DNA from: Chryseobacterium cheonjiense
Lineage (GTDB): Bacteria > Bacteroidota > Bacteroidia > Flavobacteriales > Weeksellaceae
DNA: 64,000 bases
Assembly (NCBI RefSeq): GCF_012927265.1
Contig: NZ_JABBGF010000001.1
Span: forward strand, 990,502-1,054,501
Direction: 5' to 3'
The notes below the pieces were generated by a model. The model was not told the DNA's origin and ran no database searches. It was given only the letters and a program-made list of their open reading frames with translations. Of this stretch, positions 8,968 through 18,099 are shown piece by piece. A program made the translations under genes and the position numbers. How positions within the stretch are numbered: the first letter of the stretch is position 1; every line of letters starts with the position of its first letter.

Positions 8968-9564
8968 ATGAAAATAGAAATTTCCTCATCCGTACATATA
9001 ATGTATGTGAGTGAAATACAGCAGGAGATGTATGATTCTGCACAGCGCAGAGGAACCGGTATTGCCAAACGTTCCATAGAATATCTCAGTAAAAAAATTA
9101 CTGAAGGTAACGCTGTAATCGCTACTGATAAAGGAAAATGGGTAGGATTCTGCTATATAGAAACCTGGTCTCACGGACAGTTCGTTGCCAATTCGGGACT
9201 CATTGTTTCACCTGATTTCAGACATCTGGGCGTAGCTACTTTAATAAAAGAAAAAGTATTTGCATTATCCCGAAATAAATATCCGACTGCTAAAATTTTC
9301 GGATTAACGACGGGTTTGGCCGTCATGAAAATTAACAGTGACCTGGGATATAAACCGGTTATTTATTCTGAACTCACTCAGGATGAAGAGTTTTGGAATG
9401 GCTGCAGAAGTTGTGTGAATTACGATATCTTAATGAAAAAAGAACGGAAAAACTGTCTTTGCACAGCCATGCTTTTCGTTCCTGAAAATATAAAAAACAG
9501 TGCTGAAAATGTTCAGCCTGAAAACCGATACAATAATGAGCAAGAAAGTAGTTTTAGCGTTTAG
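8968..9564 (+). CDS. GNAT-family acyltransferase heading the arginine operon (candidate N-acyl-glutamate synthase)
   Basis: 198 residues with a GNAT fold. The acetyl-CoA binding motif V-S-P-D-F-R-H-L-G-V-A (about residues 82-92) and a following amphipathic helix are visible, and the N-terminal RGTGIAKRSIEYL is distinctive. The Cys-containing tail (CRSC, CLCTAM) lies outside the core. It is the first gene of the arg cluster and overlaps argG by 29 bp. No argA, argJ or fused argAB is visible, so this enzyme most likely carries out the first step, acylation of glutamate. GNAT proteins in arg clusters of other Bacteroidetes have been implicated as N-acyl(succinyl)glutamate synthases. Acyl donor preference is not visible. 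Confidence 0.75.
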   Translation: MKIEISSSVHIMYVSEIQQEMYDSAQRRGTGIAKRSIEYLSKKITEGNAVIATDKGKWVGFCYIETWSHGQFVANSGLIVSPDFRHLGVATLIKEKVFALSRNKYPTAKIFGLTTGLAVMKINSDLGYKPVIYSELTQDEEFWNGCRSCVNYDILMKKERKNCLCTAMLFVPENIKNSAENVQPENRYNNEQESSFSV

Positions 9565-10726
9565 CGGAGGTCTGGATACCTCTTATTGTGCCAAATATCT
9601 GAGTGAAACTCTTGGGTATGACGTCTATGCAGTCACTGTAAACACCGGAGGTTTTTCCAGTGCGGAAGAGAATGAATTGGAGAAAAGGGCATTAGACCTC
9701 GGAGTGAAACAGTACAGGTGTATAAATGCGCAGGAAGATTACTACAATTCATGTGTGAAGTATCTTATTTTTGGAAATGTCCTGAAGAACAATACTTATC
9801 CGTTGTCTGTAAGTGCAGAACGTACGGTTCAGGCACGGGAAATCGCAAAATTTGCAATAGAAGTCGGGGCAGATGCCATTGCTCATGGAAGCACAGGAGC
9901 AGGGAACGATCAGGTTCGTTTTGATCTGATTTTCCAGGTGATGTGTCCTGATGTTGAAATCATCACGCCAATCCGGGATATGGCCTTGTCACGTGAAGAA
10001 GAAATTGAATTCCTGAAAAGCCACGGCTTCGAAATGGAATTTCAGAAAGCGCAGTATTCTGTTAATAAAGGACTTTGGGGAACTTCCGTGGGCGGAAAAG
10101 AAACCCTTACTTCAAGAAATTATTTGCCCGAAGAAGCTTTTCCTTCACAAGTGAAAGAAAATCAGCCTTCTGAACTTGAAATTGAGTTTAAAAACGGTGA
10201 AGTAACCGCAGTGAACGGAGAAAATTTTGAACATCCGGTTTATGCCATTCAAAAGATTGAAGAATTAGCTTCGGCGTACGGAATCGGAAGAGATATTCAT
10301 GTTGGAGATACCATTGTAGGAATTAAAGGAAGGGTAGGATTTGAAGCGGCGGCAGCATCTGTTATTATCAAAGCACATCATTTACTGGAAAAACATACGC
10401 TCTCGAAATACCAGCAGATGATGAAATCCCAATTATCCGACTGGTATGGGAACTGGCTTCACGAAGCACTTTTCTTAGATCCGGTGATGAGAAATATCGA
10501 ATCATTCCTCGTGGATTCCCAACAAACGGTTAGTGGGAAAGTTTTTATAACCCTTCATCCTTACAGGTTTATCCTGAACGGAATTGAATCTCAGCACGAT
10601 CTCATGTCTGATAAATTCGGAAGCTATGGCGAAGCCAACAGAGCATGGACCGGCGATGACGTGAAAGGATATACGAAAATTGTAAGCAATTCTCTGAATA
10701 TATATCATCAGATTAATCAAATATAA
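9536..10726 (+). CDS. argG: Argininosuccinate synthase
   Basis: Joins citrulline and aspartate with ATP to give argininosuccinate. The PP-loop AFSGGLDTSYC is at the N-terminus, and AHGSTGAGNDQVRFD is the family's substrate-binding block. I choose the ATG at 9536 (MSKKVVLAFSGG, 396 aa) rather than 9500, because the P-loop then falls at the usual distance from the N-terminus. It overlaps the GNAT gene by 29 bp, which suggests coupled translation. Upstream of argC and in the same orientation as the whole cluster. Confidence 0.95.
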   Translation: MSKKVVLAFSGGLDTSYCAKYLSETLGYDVYAVTVNTGGFSSAEENELEKRALDLGVKQYRCINAQEDYYNSCVKYLIFGNVLKNNTYPLSVSAERTVQAREIAKFAIEVGADAIAHGSTGAGNDQVRFDLIFQVMCPDVEIITPIRDMALSREEEIEFLKSHGFEMEFQKAQYSVNKGLWGTSVGGKETLTSRNYLPEEAFPSQVKENQPSELEIEFKNGEVTAVNGENFEHPVYAIQKIEELASAYGIGRDIHVGDTIVGIKGRVGFEAAAASVIIKAHHLLEKHTLSKYQQMMKSQLSDWYGNWLHEALFLDPVMRNIESFLVDSQQTVSGKVFITLHPYRFILNGIESQHDLMSDKFGSYGEANRAWTGDDVKGYTKIVSNSLNIYHQINQI

Positions 10727-10800
10727 ATTAATCCTGGAAATCTTGAAAGGACGACCTAAATCAGGATAGGATGTAATCCTATTAATATTAAAATAAAAAA

Positions 10801-11781
10801 ATGATTAATCAAAAAGAAATAAAAACAGCAGGAATCATCGGAGCTAACGGTTATACGGGAAGCGAACTGGTTCGGCTGCTGGCTTTTCATCCCAATGTAT
10901 CATTAAGTTTTTTATATAGCCGTTCAAATTCGGGAACAAAAATTTCAGATCTGTACCCGGATTTAGCGGCAGTTTGTGAGATGGTTCTTACAGATCAGCC
11001 CGAAGACGTAGACATTTTGTTTTTATGTCTTCCTCATAAAGAAAGTGAAAATTGGCTGAATCAAAATCATGTAAAAGATGAGACATTGGTAATCGACTTA
11101 GGAAATGATTTTCGTTTGAATGGCAGTTTCGGAAACAGGAATTTTATCTATGGCTTGCCTGAAATCAATAAAAAAAAACTTTCAGAAGCAAAAAGTATTG
11201 CCAATCCGGGGTGTTTTGCCACAGCGATTCAACTGGCTTTACTTCCGTTAGCTAAGAAAGGTTTGTTACATGAATTATATACTACGGGAATTACGGGTTC
11301 AACAGGTGCAGGCCAGTCTTTGCAGGCAACAACCCATTTTACATGGAGGAACGATAATGTTTCGGCCTACAAAACCTTGACACACCAACATGCAGATGAG
11401 ATTTTACAGCAGTTAGTTTCTTTTAATACCAATGAAATCAGTCTGAATTTTGTTCCATGGAGAGGAGATTTTGCAAGAGGAATTTTTACGAGTTCCACGG
11501 TGAAAACAGATGTAGAACTTTCAGATATCAATCAATTGTATCACGATTTTTATGCAGATGAGCCTTTTGTAAGGGTAAGCGAAAATGCAATTGATTTAAA
11601 ACAAGTTGTCAATACCAATCGCTGTGTGATTCAGATTGAAAAATGTGGGAATGTTGCGGTCATTCACTCAGCAATTGACAATTTGTTGAAAGGAGCTTCC
11701 GGACAGGCCGTGCAAAATATGAATATTGCCATGGGTTGGGAAGAAAATTTAGGATTAAACTTAAAACCTATTGCATTTTAA
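10801..11781 (+). CDS. argC: N-acyl-gamma-glutamyl-phosphate reductase
   Basis: NADPH-dependent reduction of acyl-glutamyl phosphate to the semialdehyde. 326 residues with the Rossmann motif GIIGANGYTGSELVRLL (residues 11-27) and catalytic C138 in ANPGCFATA. The start is preceded by an A-rich stretch rather than a Shine-Dalgarno sequence, as usual in this phylum. 74 bp after argG. Whether the acyl group is acetyl or succinyl is not decided by this protein. Confidence 0.95.
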   Translation: MINQKEIKTAGIIGANGYTGSELVRLLAFHPNVSLSFLYSRSNSGTKISDLYPDLAAVCEMVLTDQPEDVDILFLCLPHKESENWLNQNHVKDETLVIDLGNDFRLNGSFGNRNFIYGLPEINKKKLSEAKSIANPGCFATAIQLALLPLAKKGLLHELYTTGITGSTGAGQSLQATTHFTWRNDNVSAYKTLTHQHADEILQQLVSFNTNEISLNFVPWRGDFARGIFTSSTVKTDVELSDINQLYHDFYADEPFVRVSENAIDLKQVVNTNRCVIQIEKCGNVAVIHSAIDNLLKGASGQAVQNMNIAMGWEENLGLNLKPIAF

Positions 11782-11843
11782 AAGAATTATAAATGCAAAT
11801 TGTCAAATAGTCAATTGTGAATTTTAAAGGCTCGAATCAAAAC

Positions 11844-12047
11844 CGACTTAGGAAAATGGAGCGTTAAGAAAAATAGTTTTGTGAACGTTAAGAAAATTCT
11901 ACTGTTCGAAGCGCGATACAAATGTCGAACCGAAGAACAAACATTGATTTCGCGCAGGTTTTAGAATTTTTAGAGAATAAAAATATTTTTTAGCGGAAGT
12001 TTCCAAGTCTTGAACTTTTGTTTCTTTTGTTTCAAGACAAAAGAAAA
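11844..12047 (+). repeat. Dispersed intergenic repeat, copy 1
   Basis: The 324-bp gap between argC and argD is mostly filled by this element. Its second copy lies at 16410-16635. Shared blocks include AAAATTCTACTGTTCGAAGC and TTGAACTTTTGTTTCTTTTG. The last part can fold: TTTCTTTTG pairs with CAAAAGAAA. I estimate about 80 percent identity between copies by eye. The minus-strand reading frame inside it is not a gene. Confidence 0.8.
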
Positions 12048-12105
12048 GTAATAAAGATAAGTTGTCAGAAAAACCGACAACTATCAACCAAAACAATCAA
12101 CTAAG

Positions 12106-13245
12106 ATGAATTTATTCAACGTATATCCGTTATTCAACATTAATCCGGTAAAAGCTCAGGGATCATTTCTTTGGGACGATAAAGGAGAAAAATATCTTGA
12201 TTTTTATGGAGGTCATGCCGTGATTTCTATCGGGCACAATCATCCATATTATCAAAGCAGGTTAAAAGAGCAATTAGACAAAATATCTTTCTATTCAAAC
12301 TCGGTTCAGAATACATTGCAGATCGAACTGGCAGAAAAATTAGGAAAGCTTTCAGGACTGGAGGATTATAATCTGTTTCTGTGTAATTCAGGTGCTGAAG
12401 CGAATGAAAATGCTTTAAAACTGGCTTCTTTCTATAATGGAAGAAGTAAAGTGCTGTACTTTTCGGGTTCTTTTCACGGGAGAACTTCGGCCGCGGTTTC
12501 GGTGACGGATAATCCGAAAATTGTAGCTCCGGTAAATTATGATGAAAGATTTATTAAGTCTGAATGGAATAATATTCAGCAGCTTGAAGAAGTTTTCGAA
12601 AAACAAGGGAATGAAATTTCATCGGTCATTATTGAAGGAATCCAGGGAGTTGGAGGAATTATGATTCCAACGCTTGAATTTTTAACTAAAATCAAAGAAT
12701 TGTGCGAAAAACATGATGTTGTTTTGATTTTGGATGAGGTTCAGTCAGGATACGGAAGAAGCGGGTTCTTTTTTGCGCATCAGGAATTCGGAATTGAAGC
12801 AGATATCATCACAACGGCAAAAGGAATGGGAAATGGCTTTCCAATCGGCGGTGTTTTGATTCATCCGAAATTTAAGGCGAGTAACGGTTTATTGGGGACG
12901 ACTTTCGGGGGCAATCATTTGGCTTGTGTGGCTGCAATTGCGGTTTTGGATGTTATGAAAGATGAAAATCTCATCAGAAATGCTCGGGAAATGGGTGAGT
13001 ATATTGAAAATGAAATTAAAAATTTCCCACATATTAAAAGCATCCGGAGGAAAGGTCTGATGATTGGAATCGAACTGGACAGGGACTGCTCGGAAGTGAG
13101 GAACAGGCTCCTGTATGATCATCATATTTTCACAGGAAATTCTAATGATAAAACAGTATTAAGGATTCTTCCAGCGCTTAACATTAAAAAAGAAGAAACT
13201 GATATATTCATCAATGCTTTAAAAACTGTTTTAGAAAATCTTTAA
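12106..13245 (+). CDS. argD: Acyl-ornithine aminotransferase (class III PLP enzyme)
   Basis: 379 residues. Transfers the amino group from glutamate to N-acyl-glutamate semialdehyde. FLCNSGAEANENALKLA and GSFHGRT are class III signatures, D210 in LILDEVQSGYGR contacts the PLP ring nitrogen, and K239 in TTAKGMGNG is the Schiff-base lysine. Length is normal for ArgD. It follows a repeat-filled gap, so it may be transcribed separately or by read-through. Confidence 0.93.
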   Translation: MNLFNVYPLFNINPVKAQGSFLWDDKGEKYLDFYGGHAVISIGHNHPYYQSRLKEQLDKISFYSNSVQNTLQIELAEKLGKLSGLEDYNLFLCNSGAEANENALKLASFYNGRSKVLYFSGSFHGRTSAAVSVTDNPKIVAPVNYDERFIKSEWNNIQQLEEVFEKQGNEISSVIIEGIQGVGGIMIPTLEFLTKIKELCEKHDVVLILDEVQSGYGRSGFFFAHQEFGIEADIITTAKGMGNGFPIGGVLIHPKFKASNGLLGTTFGGNHLACVAAIAVLDVMKDENLIRNAREMGEYIENEIKNFPHIKSIRRKGLMIGIELDRDCSEVRNRLLYDHHIFTGNSNDKTVLRILPALNIKKEETDIFINALKTVLENL

Positions 13246-13253
13246 AATTAATT

Positions 13254-13436
13254 AACCACAAATCGAAGATTCGACGAAGTCAAAAGTCACAAAAGCTTAC
13301 GATTTTAAGAATCTATAGAGCTTTTAAATAGCATTAGAGCTTACGAAAATCTTTGATTTTCAACTTATGTGTTCTAAATATTTTCAAGTTTTAAACTTAA
13401 ATCTAATGTGACTTATGTGTAAGAAACTTTTGTGGT
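13254..13436. repeat. Long imperfect inverted repeat in argD-argF' gap
   Basis: The outer ends AACCACAAA (13254) and TTTTGTGGT (13428) are complementary. Inside, AAGTCACAAAAG and later GTGACTTATGTG repeat the theme. It resembles dispersed flavobacterial palindromes and fills the 210-bp gap. Confidence 0.5.
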
Positions 13437-13455
13437 AAAACAAATCAAATTCAAA

Positions 13456-14451
13456 ATGAAAAAATTCACCTCTGTAAGCGACGTTAAAGACTTACAGGAA
13501 ATTATAAATAAAGCTTTACAAATTAAAGAAAATCCACTTTCGGAAACCGAAAAAGGAAAAGGGAAAACCATCGGGCTTGTTTTTTTAAATTCAAGTTTGA
13601 GAACCCGTTTAAGCAGCCAGATTGCAGCCCAGAATTTAGGGTTAAATGTTTTAACATTAAATGCCGCTCAGGAAGCCTGGAATCTTGAATTCGCAGACGG
13701 CGCCGTAATGAACGGCGATACGGTAGAACATATCAAAGACGCCATTGAAGTGTTGAATCAGTATTGCGACATTATTGCCGTTCGTTGTTTTGCCGGAATG
13801 AAAAACAAAGAAGATGACGTGAATGAAAGCATTTTAAGTCAGTTTGAGCAACATGCAAAAGTTCCGGTTGTTTCCTTGGAGTCAGCGACACGCCATCCTC
13901 TACAGAGTCTGGCAGATTGCATTACGATTACCGAAAACTGGCATTTCGATAGTTCGTCAAGCTCACCACAGGCTATGCTCAGTGTAAACCGCAAACCAAA
14001 AGTGGTTTTAACCTGGGCGCCTCACATCAAGCCCATTGCACATGCCGTAGGAAATTCTTTCGCAGAATGGATGCAGGAAATGGATGTTGATTTTGTGATT
14101 GCCAATCCGGAAGGATATGATTTGGATAAAAACTTTACAAAAAATGTTAAAGTGATTCACAATCAGGATGAAGCATTAAAAGACGCCGATTTTATCTATG
14201 TTAAAAACTGGTCGTCTTTTGAAGACTATGCAGCAATGCCTGAAGTCAAAGAAAGCTGGATGCTAACGAATGAAAAATTGAAGAATACGAATCATGCTAA
14301 AGTAATGCACTGTCTTCCGGTACGGCGAAATGTAGAATTAAGCGATGAGGTGATGGATGGCGAAAACTCCATCATTTACCAGCAGGCCAAAAACCGGATT
14401 TTTTCTGCACAGGCAGTTTTCTCTGAAATTTTAGATGGATTTAATTCTTAA
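13456..14451 (+). CDS. argF': N-acyl-L-ornithine carbamoyltransferase, predicted succinyl-specific (SOTCase)
   Basis: Carbamoylates N-acyl-ornithine. The ATG at 13456 gives 331 residues and the MKKFTSV start expected for the family; an upstream in-frame GTG at 13432 is less likely. FLNSSLRTRLSSQ binds carbamoyl phosphate, and MHCLPVRRN is the C-terminal signature. ESATRHPLQSLAD and TWAPHIKPIAHAVGNSFAEWM are hallmarks of the AOTCase/SOTCase branch, not ordinary OTCase. At position 90 (NGDTVEH), where Xanthomonas AOTCase has Glu92 and Bacteroides fragilis SOTCase has Pro90, this protein has Val. Published mutants at that site switch to succinyl-ornithine with Ser, Pro or Val. Succinyl use is therefore predicted, not proven. 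Confidence 0.92.
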   Translation: MKKFTSVSDVKDLQEIINKALQIKENPLSETEKGKGKTIGLVFLNSSLRTRLSSQIAAQNLGLNVLTLNAAQEAWNLEFADGAVMNGDTVEHIKDAIEVLNQYCDIIAVRCFAGMKNKEDDVNESILSQFEQHAKVPVVSLESATRHPLQSLADCITITENWHFDSSSSSPQAMLSVNRKPKVVLTWAPHIKPIAHAVGNSFAEWMQEMDVDFVIANPEGYDLDKNFTKNVKVIHNQDEALKDADFIYVKNWSSFEDYAAMPEVKESWMLTNEKLKNTNHAKVMHCLPVRRNVELSDEVMDGENSIIYQQAKNRIFSAQAVFSEILDGFNS

Positions 14452-14456
14452 TAAGT

Positions 14457-14489
14457 AAACCTCATAGGTTTTTAAAACCTATGAGGTTT
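14457..14489. repeat. Perfect palindromic hairpin before argB
   Basis: AAACCTCATAGGTTTT at 14457-14472 pairs fully with 14474-14489. A related hairpin after carB (24353-24388) differs by a compensatory T-A to C-G pair. It fills the argF'-argB gap and may be a weak terminator or processing site. Confidence 0.7.
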
Positions 14490-14507
14490 AACAAAACAAT
14501 GTATAAA

Positions 14508-15302
14508 ATGAAAGAAAAATTATACATCATAAAAATCGGAGGAGCATTAATTGATAACGAAGAATTGGTGGATCAGTTCCTTGAGCAGTTTTCAGGAATT
14601 CAGGAAAAGAAAATTCTGGTTCATGGAGGTGGAAAACTGGCAACGACTTTAGCCGATAAGCTGGGCGTTGAGCAGAAGATGGTCAATGGCCGGAGAATCA
14701 CAGATAAAGATACCTTGGATATTGTAGCGATGGTCTACGCAGGCGGAATCAATAAAAATATCGTCGCAAAACTCCAGCAAAAGAAATGTAAAGCCATCGG
14801 ATTTTCGGGTGCTGATGCAAATTTAATTAAGGCTAAAAAAAGAAAACATGCCGAAATAGATTTCGGATTTGTGGGAGATATTACAGAAAAGAGTGTTAAT
14901 AAAAAGCTGATTTCCAAAATGCTCAAATGGGAGCTGGTGCCGGTGTTCTCAGCAATTACCCACGATAAAAAAGGACATCTTTTCAACACCAATGCAGATA
15001 CCATCGCTTCGGTTATTGCGCAGGCTTTATCAATAAAATATGATGTAGAATTATTGTACTGCTTTGATAAAGAAGGTGTTTTGGAAGATGTAAATAATTC
15101 TCAATCTGTTATTAAAAATATTTCAGAGAAAGAATTTTTAGCTTTAAAAGTTGAAGGCAAATTACACAAAGGGATTCTTCCCAAACTCGAAAATGCACTT
15201 GGAGCAGTGAAAAATAAAGTCAATAAAGTCTTCTTAATCAAAGAAACCGAACTAATAAACCATATAGAAAACCATCATGCAGGAACTGAAATCTCTTTAT
15301 AA
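14508..15302 (+). CDS. argB: N-acyl-glutamate kinase
   Basis: Phosphorylates N-acyl-glutamate with ATP. Amino-acid-kinase fold with YIIKIGGALID at the N-terminus and HGGGKLATTLA for glutamate binding. The open frame extends to 14481, but that ATG sits in the palindromic hairpin. 14508 gives MKEKLYIIKIGG and 264 residues, the usual length (14499 is also possible). The 3' end overlaps argE by 26 bp, so the two are coupled. Confidence 0.9.
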   Translation: MKEKLYIIKIGGALIDNEELVDQFLEQFSGIQEKKILVHGGGKLATTLADKLGVEQKMVNGRRITDKDTLDIVAMVYAGGINKNIVAKLQQKKCKAIGFSGADANLIKAKKRKHAEIDFGFVGDITEKSVNKKLISKMLKWELVPVFSAITHDKKGHLFNTNADTIASVIAQALSIKYDVELLYCFDKEGVLEDVNNSQSVIKNISEKEFLALKVEGKLHKGILPKLENALGAVKNKVNKVFLIKETELINHIENHHAGTEISL

Positions 15303-16359
15303 TAAGGAAGAATTACTGAATAACGCAGTAGAATTGCTGAAAAAACTGATTGAGATTCCTTCATTCAGCAAAGATGAATTTAATACGTCCGTGGAAATTG
15401 AAAATTTTTTTAAAAGATACCAAGTTCCGACAAAACGTTTTAAAAATAACATCTGGGCAGTGAATAAGAATTTTGATGTTTTCAAGCCGTCTATTTTGCT
15501 GAATACCCATCATGACACCGTAAAACCGAATAAGGCTTATACTTTAGATCCGTTTTTGCCCATTGAAAAAGACGGAAAATTATACGGGTTGGGGAGCAAC
15601 GACGCTGGAGCTTCACTGGTTTCGATGGTACAGGTTTTTTTGCATTTTTTTGATCAGGAAAATTTAAAATATAATCTTGTTATTGCTTTGACGGCAGAGG
15701 AGGAGATTTCCGGGTATGACGGGATTGAAGCCTTATTTCCGCAGCTTCCGAATGTGGAGCTTGCTATTGTAGGAGAACCCACGCAGATGAATCTGGCAAT
15801 CGCGGAAAAAGGGCTGTTGGTCATTGACGGAGAAATGAAAGGAACTCCTTCTCACGCCGCTCATCCGAATGATGATAACTCGATTGTAAAATGTATGGAA
15901 GACCTCCGGAACATTTTGAATTTTAAATTCCCAAAAGTTTCAGATTATTTGGGTGAAATTAAAGTGACATTGTCGGGAATTCACGCTGGCGTTCAGCATA
16001 ACGTGGTTCCGGAATCATGTGCTTTTACTTTAGATGTAAGAGTTACCGATGAATATTCGAATAAAGAAGTATTTGAAATCATTCAGTCGCAGATGAAATC
16101 AACCTTAACGGCAAGATCTTTCAGGTTGAATTCTTCAAAAATTGAGATGGATCATCCTTTTGTACAGGCAGGTCTTGAGATTGGAAGGACAACCTACGGT
16201 TCACCGACTTCATCAGATCAGGCAATTATTCCCTGCACTTCTGTAAAGCTGGGACCCGGAGACAGCAGGCGCTCTCACACCGCAGATGAATTTATTTTTA
16301 TCGGAGAAATTGAAGAAGGTATTGATGTTTATATCAAAATTTTGGAAAAAATTTTATAA
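15277..16359 (+). CDS. argE: M20 zinc deacylase, N-acyl-citrulline/ornithine type
   Basis: 360 residues. Di-zinc amidohydrolase motifs in order: LLNTHHDTVKP, GLGSNDAGASL, LTAEEEISGYDG (catalytic Glu pair), GEPTQ and a late histidine in RRSHTADEF. The dimerisation domain lies between about 165 and 275 (SHAAHP, IHAGVQHNVVP). Because the transcarbamylase here acts on acylated ornithine, the natural substrate should be N-acyl-citrulline, and succinyl-citrulline if the Val90 prediction holds. It overlaps argB by 26 bp. Confidence 0.9.
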   Translation: MQELKSLYNKEELLNNAVELLKKLIEIPSFSKDEFNTSVEIENFFKRYQVPTKRFKNNIWAVNKNFDVFKPSILLNTHHDTVKPNKAYTLDPFLPIEKDGKLYGLGSNDAGASLVSMVQVFLHFFDQENLKYNLVIALTAEEEISGYDGIEALFPQLPNVELAIVGEPTQMNLAIAEKGLLVIDGEMKGTPSHAAHPNDDNSIVKCMEDLRNILNFKFPKVSDYLGEIKVTLSGIHAGVQHNVVPESCAFTLDVRVTDEYSNKEVFEIIQSQMKSTLTARSFRLNSSKIEMDHPFVQAGLEIGRTTYGSPTSSDQAIIPCTSVKLGPGDSRRSHTADEFIFIGEIEEGIDVYIKILEKIL

Positions 16360-16409
16360 GCTGGAAGCTCAAAGGAGTGGTTATGGAAGTTTATGAAGCG
16401 TAAAAATAT

Positions 16410-16635
16410 CGACCTAGGAAACGGAGGCGTTAAGAAAATTAATTCTGTGAAACGTTAAGAAAATTCTACTGTTCGAAGCGCGAGACAAATCATGGAACGA
16501 AGAACAAATTTTGAATTCGCGCAAGTTTTAGAATTTTTTAGAGAACAGAAATAATTTTTAGCCGGAGTTTGACTCCGTCGAATCAGAGATTTCCAGTCTT
16601 GAACTTTTGTTTCTTTTGCTTCAAGGCAAGAGAAA
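16410..16635 (+). repeat. Dispersed intergenic repeat, copy 2
   Basis: Second copy of the element at 11844-12047, in the same orientation, here filling the argE-argH gap. It carries a small insertion, GACTCCGTCGAATCAGAGAT, relative to copy 1. The two copies directly flank argD, argF', argB and argE. An open frame on the minus strand (16455-16787) is produced by the repeat. Confidence 0.8.
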
Positions 16636-16656
16636 TTAAAAATAAAAAAAGTTTTT

Positions 16657-17961
16657 ATGAAAAAAATATGGCAAAAAGACGATAATGCCACTAATATATT
16701 AGTTAACAAATTTACAGTCGGGAAAGACCTTGACTTTGATGAGCGTTTGGCGAAATACGATGTCAGAGGTTCCATCGCACACTGCAAAATGTTGGCAGAG
16801 GTTGGAATTATTTCCGATGAAGAATCTGAGAAAATGTTATCTGTTTTAGCAGAAATTCTGGAAGATATCGAAAACGGAACCTTCGAAATTGATAAAACCG
16901 CAGAAGATATCCATTCCCAAATCGAATCAATTTTAATTGAAAAGTTAGGCGATACCGGAAAGAAAATCCATACAGCACGGTCAAGAAACGACCAGGTTTT
17001 ACTGGATATTAAATTGTATTTATTAGATGAAATCCGTGAAATTACAGCATTAACGGACGAATTCTTTCAGATATTAATTAAATTAGCGGAACAGCATAAA
17101 AATGTTTTGCTTCCGGGATATACCCATTTGCAGATTGCGATGCCATCATCATTCGGTTTGTGGTTCGGAGCTTATGCGGAAGCCTTGCTGGATGATATTG
17201 AAATGATGTTTTCAGTTAAAAATATCATCAATAAAAATCCGTTAGGTTCTGCGGCAGGATACGGTTCTTCTTTCCCGATCGATCGTGAGAGTACAACCTA
17301 TAATTTAGGCTTTCATTCCATGAATTATAATTCTGTGTATTCACAAATGACGCGTGGAAAATCAGAAAAAATGCTGTCGATGGCAATGGCGACTTTGGCG
17401 GGAACGCTTGGCAAATTTTCTTATGATGTTTGTCTGTATTTGAGCCAGAACTTTGATTTTATAAGCTTTCCCAAAGAATTTACCACAGGAAGCAGCATCA
17501 TGCCGCACAAAAAAAATCCGGACATTTTTGAGCTGGTTCGTGCGCGTTGCAATAGAATTCAGTCATTGCCGAATGAATTTATTTTACTAACGAATAATCT
17601 TCCTTCGGGCTATCACAGAGATATGCAGCTGACGAAAGAAATTCTTTTCCCGGCCATTGATTCATTAAAGGAATGCCTTGAAATTTTAAGTTACACCTTA
17701 CCGAATATTCAGGTGAAAGACGGGATTTTGGAGGATGAAAAGTATAAATATCTTTTCAGCGTGGAAAAAATTAATGAAGAAGTAAAAAGCGGAAGTTCAT
17801 TTCGGGATGCCTATATAAAAGTAGGGCAGGAAATTGAAAATAATGAGTTCGATTTTGAAATTGGAAATTTAAATCATACGCATCAGGGAAGCATTGGAAA
17901 CCTTTGTCTCGATAAAATAGAATATCAGTTTAATAAGCTGAAGAATAAATTATTAGGTTAA
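16657..17961 (+). CDS. argH: Argininosuccinate lyase
   Basis: 434 residues. Cleaves argininosuccinate to arginine and fumarate. Fumarase-superfamily signature GSSIMPHKKNPD (from about residue 278, catalytic Ser in the mobile loop), HTARSRNDQVLLD and TAEDIHSQIE are all present. Length is slightly short but in range. Last gene of the arg cluster, after a repeat-filled gap. Confidence 0.95.
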   Translation: MKKIWQKDDNATNILVNKFTVGKDLDFDERLAKYDVRGSIAHCKMLAEVGIISDEESEKMLSVLAEILEDIENGTFEIDKTAEDIHSQIESILIEKLGDTGKKIHTARSRNDQVLLDIKLYLLDEIREITALTDEFFQILIKLAEQHKNVLLPGYTHLQIAMPSSFGLWFGAYAEALLDDIEMMFSVKNIINKNPLGSAAGYGSSFPIDRESTTYNLGFHSMNYNSVYSQMTRGKSEKMLSMAMATLAGTLGKFSYDVCLYLSQNFDFISFPKEFTTGSSIMPHKKNPDIFELVRARCNRIQSLPNEFILLTNNLPSGYHRDMQLTKEILFPAIDSLKECLEILSYTLPNIQVKDGILEDEKYKYLFSVEKINEEVKSGSSFRDAYIKVGQEIENNEFDFEIGNLNHTHQGSIGNLCLDKIEYQFNKLKNKLLG

Positions 17962-17980
17962 ATTATTTTAAATGAAACTT

Positions 17981-18066
17981 AGATTTCTCAGCATTACATC
18001 TCTATACTGTTGATTTAGCGATTCATTTTTTAGAGATGTCATGCTGAGCGAAGCCGAAGCATCTTT
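17981..18066. repeat. Inverted repeat between convergent argH and lrp genes
   Basis: CAGCATTACATCTCTA (17989-18004) pairs with TAGAGATGTCATGCTG (18031-18046) with one mismatch, followed by AGCGAAGCCGAAGCATCT. It belongs to a dispersed flavobacterial palindrome family. Its position between converging genes suggests a bidirectional terminator. Confidence 0.6.
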
Positions 18067-18099
18067 GAGTATGAGTTAAAATATATTGTTAAAATAAAA

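Noticed and set aside
11899-12096. 65-aa minus-strand frame containing KETKVQDLETS
   Set aside because: Produced by the dispersed repeat; the same peptide arises from the second copy at 16455-16787.
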